The notes: generated by a model from the sequence alone, not told the origin. A DNA stretch of 64,000 nucleotides from Myotis daubentonii (GCF_963259705.1 NC_081842.1:90510433-90574432), one strand, 5' to 3'; positions 1 to 12,903 are shown, numbered from the stretch's first letter. Program-made: numbers and translations.

Positions 1-437
1 GATATAAGTATTGTTCCTTCACTTCTTTCATTTCTCATTTTGTTTCTTTCAGTCCTCTCTGTTTGTTTCTTGGTGAGCCTGGCTAGAGGGTCATCAATCT
101 TGTTTATTCTTTCATAGAAGTAGCTCTTGGTTTCATTTTTTGTTGTTTTTGTTGTTGTTTTTTTGGTCTCTCTTGTCATTTATTTCTGCTCTGATCTTTA
201 TTATTTCCTTCCTTCTGGTTATTCTGGGCTTTTCTTGTGGCTCTATTTCTAATTATTTTTAATTTCTAATTTTTTTTCATTTCCATTTGCCTGAATAATT
301 TTTTCCATCCCTTCCCTATCAGTCTGTATGAATCCTTTGTTCGGAAGTGGGTCTCTTATAGCATATATATGGGTCATGTTTTCTTATCCATTTCAGCTCC
401 CCTATGTCTTTTGATTGGAGCATTAAATCCATTTACT
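1..437 (-). mobile_element. L1 ORF2 fragment, antisense
   Basis: The plus strand reads as the reverse complement of LINE-1 ORF2 sequence. It has GCCTGGCTAGAGGGTCATCA followed by the 'cttgtttattctttcatag' block, and near 340-430 the block around GGGTCTCTTATAGCATATAT and CTTTTGATTGGAGCATTAAA. No open frame survives. It ends where a T-rich tract opens the next element. Confidence 0.75.
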
Positions 438-3110
438 TTTTTTTTTACTTTTTTATTGATTAAGGTTTTACAAATGTGTCCTTAGCCCTCCATTGTCCCC
501 CCCACCCCCCCAGTCCTGCCCTCATCCTCACCCCCTGGTGTCTGCATCCATCGCTTATGCTTATATGCATGCATACACGTCCTGTGGTTGATCTCCCCCC
601 ATTACCCCCCACCCTCCCCTACCTTCCCTCTGAGGTTTGAGCAACTGATCAGTGCTTCTCTGTCTCTAGATCTGTTTTTGTTCATCAGTTTTTTGTTCAT
701 TATAATCCACAAATGAGACTTTTAATGATGTTATTAATAAGTACTTGTTTGTCACCATTTTTATTCTTTATGCTTATGTTCCTTTTTGCCTTTATATTTC
801 TTCTTTTTACAACACCCCCTTTAGTGTTTCTTGCATTGCTGGCTTGATGTTAACAAAATCTCTTAGCCCTTTTTTGTTTAGCTCCTGATTCCACCTTAAA
901 TTTTGAATTAAAACCTTACTGAGTATAGTATTTTTGGATTCAGTCTCTTACTTTGCATCACTTTGTATATTTCATTCCATTTTATTCTGTCCTGATGTGT
1001 TTCTGTTGAGAAATCCGTTGATAATCTTATGAGAGATCCTTTGTAGGTAACTTTCTCTCTCTCTTTGGCAGCCTTTAAGACTCTCCTTTGTCGTTGATGT
1101 TTGACAATTTAATTATGATGTGTCTTGGTGTATGTCTTTTTGGGCTCATCTTGTTTGGGACTCTATGTGCTTCTTTGACTTGTGTGTTTTTTTTCTTCCC
1201 AACATCAGGGAAGTTTTCTGACATTATTCTTTTTTAAATAGGTTTTTTTCTTCCTTTCTCTGCTTCCTCTCCTGCTGGTACCCCTATTGTGCGGATGATG
1301 TTTCATTTCATTTTGCCTAAATCTCCCTTAGGCTCTTCTTCATTTTACGTTTTCTTTTCCGTTGCTGATGTGTTTGTGTGTTTTTTCCTATCTTGTCTTC
1401 TAATTCACTGATGCAATCATCAACCTCTTCTAGTCTACTGATTAAGCCTTCCATTGTATTTTATTGCAACTAGGTCATTTTTCATTTCCTCTTGGTTCCT
1501 TTTCATGTTGGTGACATTCTCATTTAGCTCCTTATAATTCTCATTGCGTTGTGTGTATTTGTCATCCAGCCATTTGCACATCCTTATAAGCAGTACTCTG
1601 AATTCTTTCTGTGACATGTTACTTGCCTCCATTTCATTTAATTCCCTTTCTGGTGATTCCTTTTTCTTTCCCCTGGTGATTGTTATTTTGTCTCCCCATT
1701 TTTTGCTGTAATGTTTTAACTGTTTCTATGTCTTAGATCCAACTGCTTTACTACCCAGGTTCTTTTGGGGGTGGTGTTATGTAGTTTGTGATTTGGGGGA
1801 CCCAGTGGTGTGGTTTCTCAGGTCTCCTGAGCTTGGTTATCTAGTGGAGGTGCTACTTGAGTTCTGTGGGTTCTCCTGATGTAGCTGGGTCTTAAATGTT
1901 AGTTTCTTATTCATGGATGAAGTCTCATTACAGATTGGCAATGTGACTCACCCCTTTTTGTGCAAGCTGTTTTGTATGTGATCATGATTGAAGCTTTTGT
2001 GGAAAGGGTGTCTGAGGTCTCACTGGTATATGCTCACTGTGGGTTCCCAGAGTTTCCAGCCTGGGAGGAAAGAGTCTTGGGGCCTAAGGCTCAGGTACAG
2101 TGTTGTGTGACTCTTGTTGGAGTAGCACCACTCTGAAATTCACTATGAGTGTCCCAGAGCCTGTGATGGTGGGTGTCAGGTGTCTCCTAGTCTGCAGTTG
2201 AGGCATTGGGACTCTGACCAAAGTAATTTCCCTCTCTGAAGCACGAGGGGGATCAGGAGCCAGCAGCTGGAGATGTGGGAATCTTGGAGTCTGTGGCTGA
2301 AACAATGTGACCTTGTCTGCAAAGGCTAGTCCTCAGTAACTCACCAAGGTGTGCAGAGGTAAGCAGCCAGGAGGGGGATGTCCTGGATCCTGCTGAGGGA
2401 GCACAGGCCCAGAGGAAGCGTACAGAGGGTCCCAGGAGCCATCTTCCAGGGCTGTGTGCTAGTGAGGTCCACACACTGAAATGGATTTGTGCGACTTTGG
2501 TGTGCCTCTGGCTCCAGGAAGGGAGAAATTCCAGTTTTTGCTTCAGGAGATGTGTGCCCTTGGTTGGCTTATAGAGGCGCCCAAGAATTGTCTGCTGGAG
2601 CAGATGGCTCATGGGACTCGTGTGCTGGAGCAGCGCTACAGCAGGAATTTGATGCCAGCAGCTGGGGTTGTGCCTTGCATCAGCTCAGAGAGGCACCTGG
2701 GGGCCGCCATGCCAGGGCTGTGGGCTCAGGGGGCCCATGCACTGGATCACTGCAAAATCAGTGACTGGAGGTCAGCATCCAGGGATGGGGAAGTCCCAGT
2801 TTCTGTTGCTAGGGCCGTGCACCCTTATTTGGATACAAGCATGCCCAGTGGGCACTCACAGAGGCACCTGTGAGTTGCCTGTCTGGGCAGCGGGGCTTAG
2901 GAAGCCTGCGCTCCGGAAGGCACAACTGCGGTTTCCAGCAGTCCACAGCCAGGGAGAGGGAAGTCCCACTTACTGCTGCAGGAGCCATGCGCCCTTAAGG
3001 TGGATGTCCTAGGGTCTGCAGGTCTGTGGGCAAGGCAGCAGGACTGTGGCTTGTGTGGCTGCAGGGTCGTGGGAAGTGTCCAAGGCCAGTCTGGGTGGTG
3101 GTGCTGATGA
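438..3110 (-). mobile_element. Half-L1 (HAL1-like) element: GC-rich leader, ORF1 remnant, L1 3' end
   Basis: Read on the minus strand, this has three parts. About 3110-1700 is GC-rich with diverged direct repeats (the GGGAAGTCCCA-type block recurs near 2520, 2790 and 2960), like an L1-type promoter leader. About 1632-780 is a decayed ORF1: it opens with a 65-residue intact stretch (MEASNMSQKEFRVLLIRMC...) of coiled-coil type, and later shows the LKAAKE and STDFSTET blocks typical of the ORF1p C-terminal half, with stops between. About 720-438 is the L1-type 3' end, seen also at 54855 and 29050. No ORF2 lies between ORF1 and the 3' end, which is the layout of half-L1 elements. A large internal deletion of an ordinary L1 is the alternative. 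The 5' boundary is approximate. Confidence 0.6.
1435..1632 (-). pseudogene. L1/HAL1 ORF1 N-terminal remnant
   Basis: This 65-codon open stretch starts MEASNMSQKEFRVLLIRMC and is rich in Glu, Asn and Lys, as in the coiled-coil region of L1-family ORF1 proteins. Translation continues in broken form toward 780, with recognisable C-terminal motifs. It is a retroelement relic, not a host gene. Confidence 0.65.
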
Positions 3111-4806
3111 TCTGAATATATTTTCTATATTCTAAGGTTGATACTATTTTTATTCTCTGCACTTTTTTGTTCAAAACAGAGGCACAGACAACATAAGGTA
3201 TGCCCAATGCTTATCCATGGCAAATTGGAAAAGGGAGCCCAGATGATATGAGTCAAGAAGCTAATGCCTTTACCATTTTCTTTTCCTCCAACTATTTTAA
3301 TTCAATAAAAATGGATCAGTTTTAAATTACAACATAAAACAATATTGGGAAGTTAGTTTATGCTGTGGATTTGGCTATAAAGTGGTTGACCAACAGAGAC
3401 TTGGACTCAATTACACAACTGCAAAAATGGACCATGTACTTTAGTTTTGGGGACATCACAGCTGGAAGTCAATATTTATTATACCACCATGCTGTGAGGT
3501 TAGACATTTTACAGACTAAACCATCTTTAGGTATATAAAGACTTGGATGCGAAAACACTGGAAGGAAAGGAATGTGAAATTGCAAATGATGGGAGAAGAG
3601 ATGGGAATATTACTAGGAAACAATGAACAAAACTCCAAATATTTCAGTCAGAGTTTAATAATTCATTTTTAATCTTTTAGCTTTTAAGTTTATTCAAACA
3701 AATGAGCTGATAGCGTGATATTCTGTTTAAAATTATTCAAATAATTTCAAATATCAGAGTGATTTTATCCACCTGTTCTGATTGAAGAACACCAGAAACT
3801 ACAGTGGTCCCTGAAGTTCTGGTGAAGGACTCAGGTCTGCAGATAATATTTCACAGAATTCAAGAGTTGAGAAACACATTAGAATTCACATAGCTGACTG
3901 GGGTCCAAAGAGATAAACTGCCTTGCCTAAGATCACATGATCAGAGGTCAAATAAGGATGACACCCAAATATCAAATATCCTGCCCCCAGAAATTACTGT
4001 CACTGTCTCATGCTGAGTCTGAATGTGGTATTGCTTGTGAACCCAGGGAAAGAATGACTGTACACTGAGAACATGCTGAATACTATTTTTAGTTTTTAGT
4101 AAATACCATTTCATTTTAAAAAGATACTCTAAACATCCCACATTGATATATTATCATGGGAAACTCTTACATTGATATATTGCCAAATATTGATTAGATA
4201 AATTAAAATATTGATATAAAGTAGCAAAATGAACTGTTAGCACTTCCTTCTCACTTGCATTTTTTTTTCTTTTGACTTAAACTGAAATTGGAATATATTT
4301 TGGATTTAACCTGACAGGACTAAAAGAAAAGTATATGAGGATTTGTTTTTAGTTCCCTAAAACAGCATTTTGAGATGCAGTACTCAATTTCCAAAGGCCT
4401 AATTCTCAAACTACAGAATAGGTTACCTAGAAATATGAGAAAAAATACCTTTACTCTTCTTACTCTTTTAAAAACTATTCCACAATCCCACTCTGAACAA
4501 AACTTTCTGTTCTGTCCGTGGTAAAACATGGAGGGACACAAAGTTTAATACAGACAAACAGGTAACTTTAGTTGTTTTTATTTCACATGTTTTCTGTCAA
4601 CCAACTTAACTGAATTAATAATCTACACATACTTTAGAAACAGTAAAGACATATACGTATATTATGTTACTTATTAAGGACTGTGATTGCTGTTTCTAAA
4701 TCTTTACTAAAGACAATGATTTTTTTCTGAAAAGCTCTTATCTTAAGACTGACAAATATTTGTCTATGTGACACTAAAATTCCTTTAATAGAAAGTGAAT
4801 GACATA
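3111..4806. other. CADM2 intron, mostly unique AT-rich sequence
   Basis: I see no exon. An ancient MIR lies within it (listed separately). The rest is AT-rich and not recognised. Confidence 0.6.
3893..3978 (-). repeat. MIR SINE fragment
   Basis: The stretch GATAAACTGCCTTGCCTAAG followed by ATCACATGATCAGAGGTCAA is the reverse complement of the MIR core ('tgaccttgggcaagttactt' type). It is diverged, as expected for an ancient mammalian repeat. Confidence 0.6.
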
Positions 4807-5616
4807 CATTGAGTGGCCAGATTATTATGACCACCTGACATTTGTAAGCAAATTAGCTGTACACTGCATCATATGGGATATGGTAGCCAAAGGCCTGTTC
4901 GAACACCTTTGCTGTCTGCAGTTACCAAGATAAAATGTCTCCAATTTGCACAGGAACACAAGGATTGGACAGTTGAGCATTGAAAAAAAGTCATATGGTC
5001 CGATGAATCACATTTCCAGTTGCATCATGCAGATGGCAGAGTGAGAATTTGGTGGAAACAGCATGAAAGCATGCATCCCACATGCATGCATGAGTACAAC
5101 CCTTCAAGCTGGTGGGGGCAGTGTTATGGTTCGGGGCATGTTTTCCTGGCATGATTTGGGCCCTTTAATGCATGTGGAGCAACGTCTGAATAGCACAACA
5201 TACCTAAGTATTGTTGCTGATCAAGTTCATCCTATCATGTTGATGGCGTATCCCAATGGAGATGGCTTCTTCTAACAAGACAATGCGCCATGCCATGGTG
5301 CTCATATTGTGCAGGAGTGGTTTCAAGAACATGAGGGAGACTTTATCTTGCTTAGGTGGCCCCCACAATCACCAGATCTCAGTCCAATTGAGCATTTGTG
5401 GGACGAAGTTAAAAGAGCCATCAGGCAGCTGGTTTCACAGCCATCACATCTCACAGAACTGGACAGTGCTATTCATCAGGCCTAGTGTCAGATTCCTCCC
5501 ATCACCTTTCAGCATCTTGTGGAGTCAATGCCAAGAAGAATCGCTGCAGTATTGAAGGCAAAAGGTGGCCCAACGAAGTACTGATGGGGTGGTCATAATA
5601 ATCTGGCCACTCAGTG
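4807..5616 (+). mobile_element. Tc1/mariner-family DNA transposon, internally deleted
   Basis: Terminal inverted repeats match nearly perfectly: the left end reads CATTGAGTGGCCAGATTATT ATGACCACC and the right end is its complement ending CACTCAGTG. Both are flanked by TA (4805-4806 and 5617-5618), the Tc1/mariner target. The 810-bp length is about half that of a full element. The transposase is broken by stops and frameshifts, but Tc1-type blocks remain: a WSDESHF-like block near 4990, a GGGSVMVRGMFSW block near 5115, the NAPCH-type DDE block near 5280, and PQSPDLSPIEHLW near 5365. The N-terminal DNA-binding half is missing between the left repeat and about 4985. Confidence 0.93.
5063..5555 (+). 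pseudogene. Tc1-like transposase remnant
   Basis: The C-terminal catalytic part of a Tc1-like transposase is split over two frames. Residues with the VEQRLNSTTYLSIVADQVHP block are in one frame up to about 5275. The NAPCH and DLSPIEHLW blocks, which hold the second Asp and the terminal acidic residue of the DDE/D triad, are read in other frames. It is non-functional. Confidence 0.88.
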
Positions 5617-6127
5617 TATACATATATCAGTTGATTATTAACTTAAGGTTGGCTCATTTTTAGAGACCCCCAACTGGAGCCATGATTTTCAAAGCATTTA
5701 ATCCAAATAGAAATCATTTCAGTCCATACAGGTATATTTGAGAATATTTCAAATGAGGAATCTCTTACTACTTAATGAATTGGATAGGAATTCTTCACAC
5801 TGATATTTAAGGTGATTATCTCTTGGAAATCAAGATATTTACTGTAAATGATAAAAAATAGATTTTAAAAGACTTTTTAAAAATATACCAACAAAGTCTA
5901 GCCTCATCAAGCTTCATAATCTGCTCTCTTCTAGAGTGTTTTTCTCTTTTCAATTGTTGCATTAACAGGGAAATTATATATTGAAATGAGTTGGGAGCAC
6001 TGCTATTTTACCACCATTACTAGCTCCATTACTAATTTTCTATTACAGACTTGTAATATGTATATTAATGAGAAAAATCTAAAACTAAATTAAAATCTGT
6101 TATCTAATCACCTTGAATGATCAAATG
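5617..6127. other. CADM2 intron, no feature seen
   Basis: AT-rich intronic sequence with no repeat or exon that I recognise. Confidence 0.5.
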
Positions 6128-6142
6128 AGATGACATATTTTA

Positions 6143-6263
6143 TTGTGTTTGTTTGTTTGTTTTTGTTTTTTAGAGAGAAAGGAGAAAGAGATAAAGGGAA
6201 TCAAACCAGAGACCTCTTGATTTATAGGTTGACACTCAACCACTGAGCCACACAAGCTGGGCT
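6143..6263 (-). mobile_element. Ves SINE, 5' half, with perfect target-site duplication
   Basis: The plus strand shows the complement of a tRNA-derived Ves SINE. A T-rich tail is followed by AGAGAGAAAGG, then the B-box region (AATCAAACCAGAGACC), ending CACTGAGCCACACAAGCTGG. A perfect 15-bp duplication, AGATGACATATTTTA, flanks it at 6128-6142 and 6264-6278. The copy is short (about 120 bp), lacking much of the usual middle. Confidence 0.9.
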
Positions 6264-6278
6264 AGATGACATATTTTA

Positions 6279-9200
6279 AACAGATCAGATGACTTTCTAA
6301 ATACAAAGTCTCTGCTGTTCATTTTCCTTTTGGTCCCCAAATCAATCATCCATCCTTTTTTGCCTTGCTCTGTGCTCTGAGAGGTAACTTCTCTGCATTG
6401 CTTCATCCAGATTTCTTGACCTCTGATTTCCAGTTAGATTCAACTAATGACAAGGTTTGGAAAGCAGAAGAAAGAGACCCACTATTGATCCTTTGTCCCC
6501 AATGTCGCCACTTGATTTAGGTTTGAATACTGGCTGTGTCCTTTGACTACTGCTCTTTTCAAGCTGCCACTTTTCTGCCTCTAGTTTTTCTCGAACTAGA
6601 ATAACCCATGCATTTTCTCCATATTCAGGAGCAAGTTGCTATGAGAGTACTCGCTCCTGCTTCTCCCATCATTTATGAGTTCCCCAAACTCAGCCCATGT
6701 TTCTGTGAAAGGCTCATTAAAAAGTCGATAGTTACACCATTTGGAGACTACAATCAGTTTCTGCTAATATCTGAATAACATTATCTAAACTAGAAAAATG
6801 TTTATAATTAATATTTTAAGAACAAGACTTCAAGGGAAAAAATGCATTAAGTCCATTAAATGCAGTTTAATCCAGACTATTCTAGAAGAGCATTCTGCTT
6901 CTTTATTACAGAATCTGGTTCTTAGACATCAAAATTGGTTCAAAAGCTTTTTAAAAAATACGTTTTTCAACCTATCTAATCCAATATCTCATGTTAGTTC
7001 AAATTTGTTTTTTTCTCCACTAAACACTCATTGCTTAGCATTCTTTGCTTACTAGTAGATTAAATAAAATAAATAAAATATCCGTTGGAATACTTGAGTT
7101 TCTTTAAATGAAAAATAAGTGGACTTAAATTAGGTATTTTTGTTTATTACGTTGAAAAAAATTCCCTTTACACTAGTGTAATTCTTTAAGCAGTATTGGT
7201 AAATAAAGTTTAATTTCTGTTCTTACTTACCTCTTCCAATTTATAGTAAATTTATTGAATCTTTTAATATGATTCAATTCAAATATGAACTGTGGAATTG
7301 TTACAAATCATTCGCTTCAAAAGGTTTTCTTGCAATAGTTTAAATCTGTGTTCCTGCTGGGACAATTTCTTTTTCTTAGTCATTTTTCTTAATCATTTAA
7401 TAAAGGTATTTCTCTATTTAAAAGTCAGCGTCACTGCAGCTCAGGCACAAGCAGTTCTGATACTAAAATTGCATGAATATTTTGTACGTATTTGAGAGCT
7501 CATTTGGAAAAATCTGTTTCCTTGTCTTGCATTCATCTTATGCTCACTTTGCATCAAGTAGTTTATAATTTTCTGGCCACAGGTTATTTTAAATGAGTAC
7601 AGAAAGCTAACAAAAATTATTGAAATCTAGAGAAAGAAGAAGCCACTGTATTATAGAAAGAAAAGATATTTTAAAACATTACAATTATCCAAGCACTTAT
7701 TGCAATTCTACCAACTCCCCAAGATTCATAGATTGTATTAGATCCTTCTCAGAAATTCTGCTTTGTGCCATTTGCTCTTATTGTCTTGGCAGAAAGTTCC
7801 AGCTGAAGTCAAGGTCACCTTCTGTCCCAAAGTTGGTTTAATTATTATCAATTCGGTGTTTCACCGAGCTTACATAGGAGGTTATTAACTGTGTTTTTCA
7901 TGTGGAGTGTCAAAGAAGCAAGAGCTGTGCCGGCAATCTTTTCAGCTTCAGAGGCACCGCTCATAAATTTAATTCATTGGTTAGTAAGAAAGATACAACC
8001 AGTTTAGTTTATTAATGACTTTTAAAGTAATTTTAAACATGTTCTAGAAATACATTTATTCACATATGCAGGCTGAGTTTTTAAAATATAAAATAGATTA
8101 CCATCCTAATAATAAGTAATTTATTTAGTCTTGATATTTATAAGGGACAAGCTTTCTGGAATGTAATAATTATGAAAATGTTTAAATTCAATATTTAGGT
8201 GTATATGCATATTATATAAAATGAATTAAAGAAAATGGCACATGGTCTTCTAGTGAACATTTTCTTTTCTTCCTTGGAGGTTGTTTTGCAGGAATTGTAT
8301 GTATTATTAGATTATATTAAAATCTAGGATTATTACCATAAAATCAATGAAGATACTCTTACATTTATAGAAGTAAAAAAAAAAAACACCTGTTTATTTA
8401 AAATAAATGTAAATGAATAGAACAGATGTTTCTGTTCAAATTGATCTAAGTCAAATAAATAAACAAACTGAAAATTAAACTCTTAAAAATGTTTGATGCT
8501 TTCAATTTGCCAAGCCTCAAGTGTCCTTAGAAAATAGAATGGAGCATAAGTGTTCTGCTTTCCATAAGAAATAGGTAAATATTCGAAGTTTTTCAAAGTT
8601 TTTTCCAGAGTTCAACTTTATAACCAGTGATATGTATTCTTACTCCAGAAAAGACCTACTGGAATAGAAAGGACAACTTTAGCATCCCATGCTACCTTAG
8701 AATAACCTAATCTGCAAATGTATGGGTCCACAGCCGACTTAAATAAAGAGCAGGAACCCCCACTCAGCATGCGCACTCATGTCCTCCCTCACCACAACAA
8801 CATGGTACTAGTAAGCAAGGCTGGGGGTGCCTGCAACTATGGAGCTATGTGTTGCTTGTTTTTTCCCCAGTAAGAAACACTCAGTATCCTATTTTCATTA
8901 TGTACAATGTTTCGTATATTTAATTTTGAAACTGAGTCAACTTCATATAATCATTACAATATAATAAATTTTCAAAAGCCTAATGGAAATTTAGCTAAAA
9001 TTACAGCTTAAATGTGGAAATCTGATTTTTTTTTTTTTCCAGATAAGCAGGTCTCTTTATATGGACCATCTGGAAACTGAATGATTGCTTGATTTTTGTC
9101 AAGTGAAAAAAACACCAACATATTGGCACTAAATTTTTAAAATCTTATAACACCATGCAAATTGTATTTTATTTCCACCAATAAAACCAGAACCATTTTT

Positions 9201-9901
9201 AATAGCTAACCTCTCATAATATAAGCTCATAAACAACTTCTTGATTTACACACATTCAGATTTAACTGTTTCAAGTTGATATATTTTACAATTGTAAATG
9301 CTCGTCTTGAGGCTTTCCACCGTCATTAACTTAGAGCTAGAATGATTTTACTCCATTTTTTCTCAGTGCTGGCTTTCTTTTTCTTTTATTCTGATAAATG
9401 CTTCTTTATCTCTTTGTATTCAATTTTTAATGTATATAATTCAAAAGGGAAGGAGAAGACACATTATTGAAGCCACATAGAAATATAGATTGGAGTTTCT
9501 GTAGGTATGAAAAAAATAGAGGATAGAAGCACAGGCCAGATCATTACCACTTTTTAAAATCTGAATTAATTAAACAGATGCTTCAGATAGCTATTTGAAA
9601 TGTACATGCATGCATTTTGTGTTTATTTTACTTTAGCATATTACATTTTGAATCCAGAGACATTACATAATAATTGAGGTAAAGGGGTCTACATATAAAA
9701 CACTACTTCATAGTCAATATTTTAGGCAATTGTAGCTAATTTTAAATGCCCATATTAAATATGAGTAGAATTTTACAATTCATCTCAATATCTCTATGCT
9801 GGCACAAAGTAAATACTGCAGCAGCTTTTCATTTGCAATAGCGTAACATTGTGTACATGATTTATTTTTTACAAGTCACTAATCTTCAAAAAACCTACAA
9901 A
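6279..9901. other. CADM2 intron, 3.6 kb without recognised repeats
   Basis: AT-rich unique sequence. A slightly more GC-balanced stretch around 7850-7980 could be conserved non-coding DNA, but I cannot test that. I see no splice-bounded exon. Confidence 0.5.
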
Positions 9902-9918
9902 AAAAGCGATTATTTATT

Positions 9919-10177
9919 TATTATTTTTTCATCCTCACCGGAGGATATTTTTTTCCATTGATTTTTAGAGAGAGTGGAAAAGAGGGGGAAAGACAGGGAG
10001 AAACATAGGTGTGAAAGAAACACATTGATGAGTTGCTTCCTGCACATGCCCGACCAGGGCCCGGGCCATGGAGGAGCCTACAACGGAGGTACATGGCCTT
10101 GACCAGAATTGAACACAGGACCCTTACTTAGGTCCACAGACCAACACTCAATGCACTGAGCCAAACCAGCTAGGGCT
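9919..10177 (-). mobile_element. Ves SINE, near full length
   Basis: On the minus strand it starts with the tRNA-like head (CCTAGCTGGTTTGGCTCAGT) and runs through the body with GGAGGCTCC-type and AGGAAGCAACTCATC blocks to the AT-rich tail. Near-perfect 17-bp duplications AAAAGC(G/A)ATTATTTATT flank it at 9902-9918 and 10178-10194. Confidence 0.93.
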
Positions 10178-10553
10178 AAAAGCAATTATTTATTAAGATC
10201 TTTTGATCAGCAATGTTTTAGGATTATACTTAATGCTCAAACAGGTCCCTAAGGTCACATACAATTAAATAATTCAGTTTTATTATTCACATGATTTAAA
10301 AATACAATAGCAGCATATGGACTAAAAATTCTAGATTGCCGGTATATTTATTCTAGATATATGCTATAATTCATCTTATTCTACATGAATGACTTTAAAT
10401 ATTTCATTTAATCTTATATTTTTAAACACAAGTAACACATTTACTGTGTAATTTAATTGTGAATAATTGAGTATGTGTAATGTAAGTTCTTGAAATTAAC
10501 CTTTTGATTGTTGAGGTATCCATTTCAAATGCCATCCAGGTTGAATAAACATA

Positions 10554-11055
10554 TTGTTAGCAACATGGTGCAGTTACTAGCAAAACAACCAGATAAAGGC
10601 TAGGCTGCCCACCTCTGAAGTTCCCTCTTTCAGAAAGCCCTGGGTAACCTAGATGACTGACTGCTTTGAGTAATTCTGCTCCTCCCTTTCCACACCTTCA
10701 TTCCCTTTCTTGTGTTTTTGCTTTAAAATCACCAATAAAGAGTGAAACTGCGAAACCCTAGACACCCCACCATTGGACCCTGGTAAAGACAGAGTCCTAG
10801 GTCTGTGAATTTGCTTGCTCTCTCTTTCTACCTGTGACCTCACGGTGTGGTCCTCCAAGACTTGAGAATAATAAATTGTGTTCATCAATGTTCCTTGATA
10901 GCTTCTTATTGGAGTTTATCATAAGAATCACACGGGCTGGTCCAGCCACAACACTGGCTTGGTGAAGAAATGTCTGTGGGAGCTCCAAGTAAAAGGAGCC
11001 CAGGCGAGTGCCTCAGGCATTCCTAACCAAGCCTGGGACCAACACAAAGCACCCA
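10554..11055 (+). repeat. Possible solo LTR of an old endogenous retrovirus
   Basis: This roughly 500-bp block is more GC-rich than its surroundings. It has two polyadenylation-type signals (CCAATAAAG near 10731 and GAATAATAAATTG near 10865), and could begin TGTTAGC and end near CTCTACA. I see no target-site duplication, primer site or second LTR. An unrelated unique segment is possible. Confidence 0.35.
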
Positions 11056-11416
11056 TCTCTACATTTTGTGAGGTTGTTCCATTATTACTCTAATTACAGA
11101 GCCATAGTTTGACAATGGTTGATTTCCTAAATTAAAAAAAAAAAGTCCTTTGATTTTGTTTTGCAGTGCCATTCTGGAATAAGGTTCCAATGCAATTAAT
11201 CTCATTATAATCTATAAATTGGTTGAGATTACTAAATAAATGATGTAAATTTATTAATATAAAGTTATTCCACCATTTCAAAGTCTGATGTTAAGCCAAA
11301 TCTATATTTAAACCAATAATTCATTTAGATTTTTATGTAGATTGTATAAACAATTTTACCATCATTCAAGGGTTTCCCCCCATTTGAAATTTAAATTTTA
11401 TAATATGACATATACA
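11056..11416. other. CADM2 intron, no feature seen
   Basis: AT-rich intronic sequence with nothing recognised. Confidence 0.5.
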
Positions 11417-11728
11417 TTAGAGGCCCAATGCATGACATTCATGCACTGGGGGGAGCCCTCAGCCCAGCCTGCACCCTCTCACAGTCTGGGACCCCCAGGG
11501 GGTCCTTAATGCTGCCGCAGAGGCAGGAAAGGCTCCTGCCACAACCGCTGCTCTCGCCAGCCTTGAGCCCAGCTTAGGGCTGAATGGCACTCCCCCTGTG
11601 TGAGTGCACTGAACACCAGGGGACAGCTCGTGCATTGAGCGTCTGCCCCCTGGTGGTCAGTACACGTCATAGTGACTGGTAGTTCAGCCGTTTGGTCGAT
11701 TTGCATATTAACATTTTGTTATATAGGA
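11417..11728 (-). mobile_element. HeliBat-type Helitron
   Basis: On the minus strand the element starts TCCTATATAACAAAATGTTA and ATATGCAAATCGACC, and ends with the CAGTGCATGAATGTCATGCATT hairpin region, GGGCCTCTAA (a CTRR terminus). Its middle is GC-rich filler and too short to encode a Rep/helicase, so it is non-autonomous. Confidence 0.93.
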
Positions 11729-12227
11729 TATGTTCTCTCCATAACTGTTACTTTTAGGGCATTTACAGTCTTGCAGAGATTAAAACAAATAGCAATTAAG
11801 AATTTCATTTTTCTGCCTTGATAAGTATAAAAGTTAATTGCAAATTCTAATTAAAAATTTTATGATAGACATAGCCATTGATATATTTCACTGTGTCATA
11901 TATGTTTACTAAAATTTTAATACCCTTATATCACCTATAAATTGAGGGTACTACTAAAGATTCCTAGGTTATGACATAGTAATTATGAAATTTAAATTTT
12001 GTAATATGATACAAATAGAAAATACTTTCAAGTTAAACACACCATGCTAATATAATATTAATAGTAAAAATCACATTAGGTCATTTGGAACAATTTTATG
12101 AATGATCATATTTAATGCACTAAAATTTATCACAGATGACCTTTTAATATTCCACATTTATAAGAGAGTGTGTATACGCCTTCTAATTGAACAATAGGGC
12201 TAACCAGGCCACTAGTTTTTAAAAAAT

Positions 12228-12262
<35 letters not shown>

Positions 12263-12903
12263 CATAACAACTCCATTTCCAAAAGTAGAAATTAAAATGT
12301 GTTATAGCAATGGCCTTTTGTAATGAAAAACATTTAAGAGATTTATAAAATGTTCAAATTTTAGATATATAATATATATCAATAATACTATCACATGGAA
12401 AGCTTATAAACTTTCCAGGATGATAGATAGATAGAGATAGATATGTTCCACATGCTCTAATACCATTTTTATCTAATTTTAGAATATAATCAATTAAAAT
12501 ATGTTTGAAATTAAAAAGTAATCAGTACACTAACACCAAACAATTTTTCCAGAATTAAAACTATAATTATTATAGGAAACTATACTATTTCATTAATTGC
12601 ATCATCCAACTACATGTAATGCATTTGTTCTACTAAAACGAATTGAGCAATATTCTACCATACATTATGTTTCCAGAACTCTACATATTAGCCAAGTCTC
12701 AAGACAACCTGTGAATTAAGTGCTTCTATTAAGTGTTTCTTAATATTCTAATAAGACTGCTGAATCTCAATTTGGATCAATGTCCAAGACCAAAGACCTT
12801 TTAAACAGATGAACCAAAACTTCACAACCAAAGATGTCAAAGATGTCTCTATGTCACTTACTTTCTATCTTTCCCATGACTGCTCAACTTTGCTCATTCC
12901 TCT
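11729..12903. other. CADM2 intron with a CA microsatellite
   Basis: AT-rich intron. A (CA)n tract is listed separately. I see no other feature. Confidence 0.5.
12230..12259. repeat. (CA)n microsatellite
   Basis: An uninterrupted run of about 15 AC dinucleotides. Confidence 0.97.

Noticed and set aside
2253..3012. Several 90-130 codon frames in GC-rich DNA
   Set aside because: They lie in the leader of a half-L1-like element, on both strands and in multiple frames.
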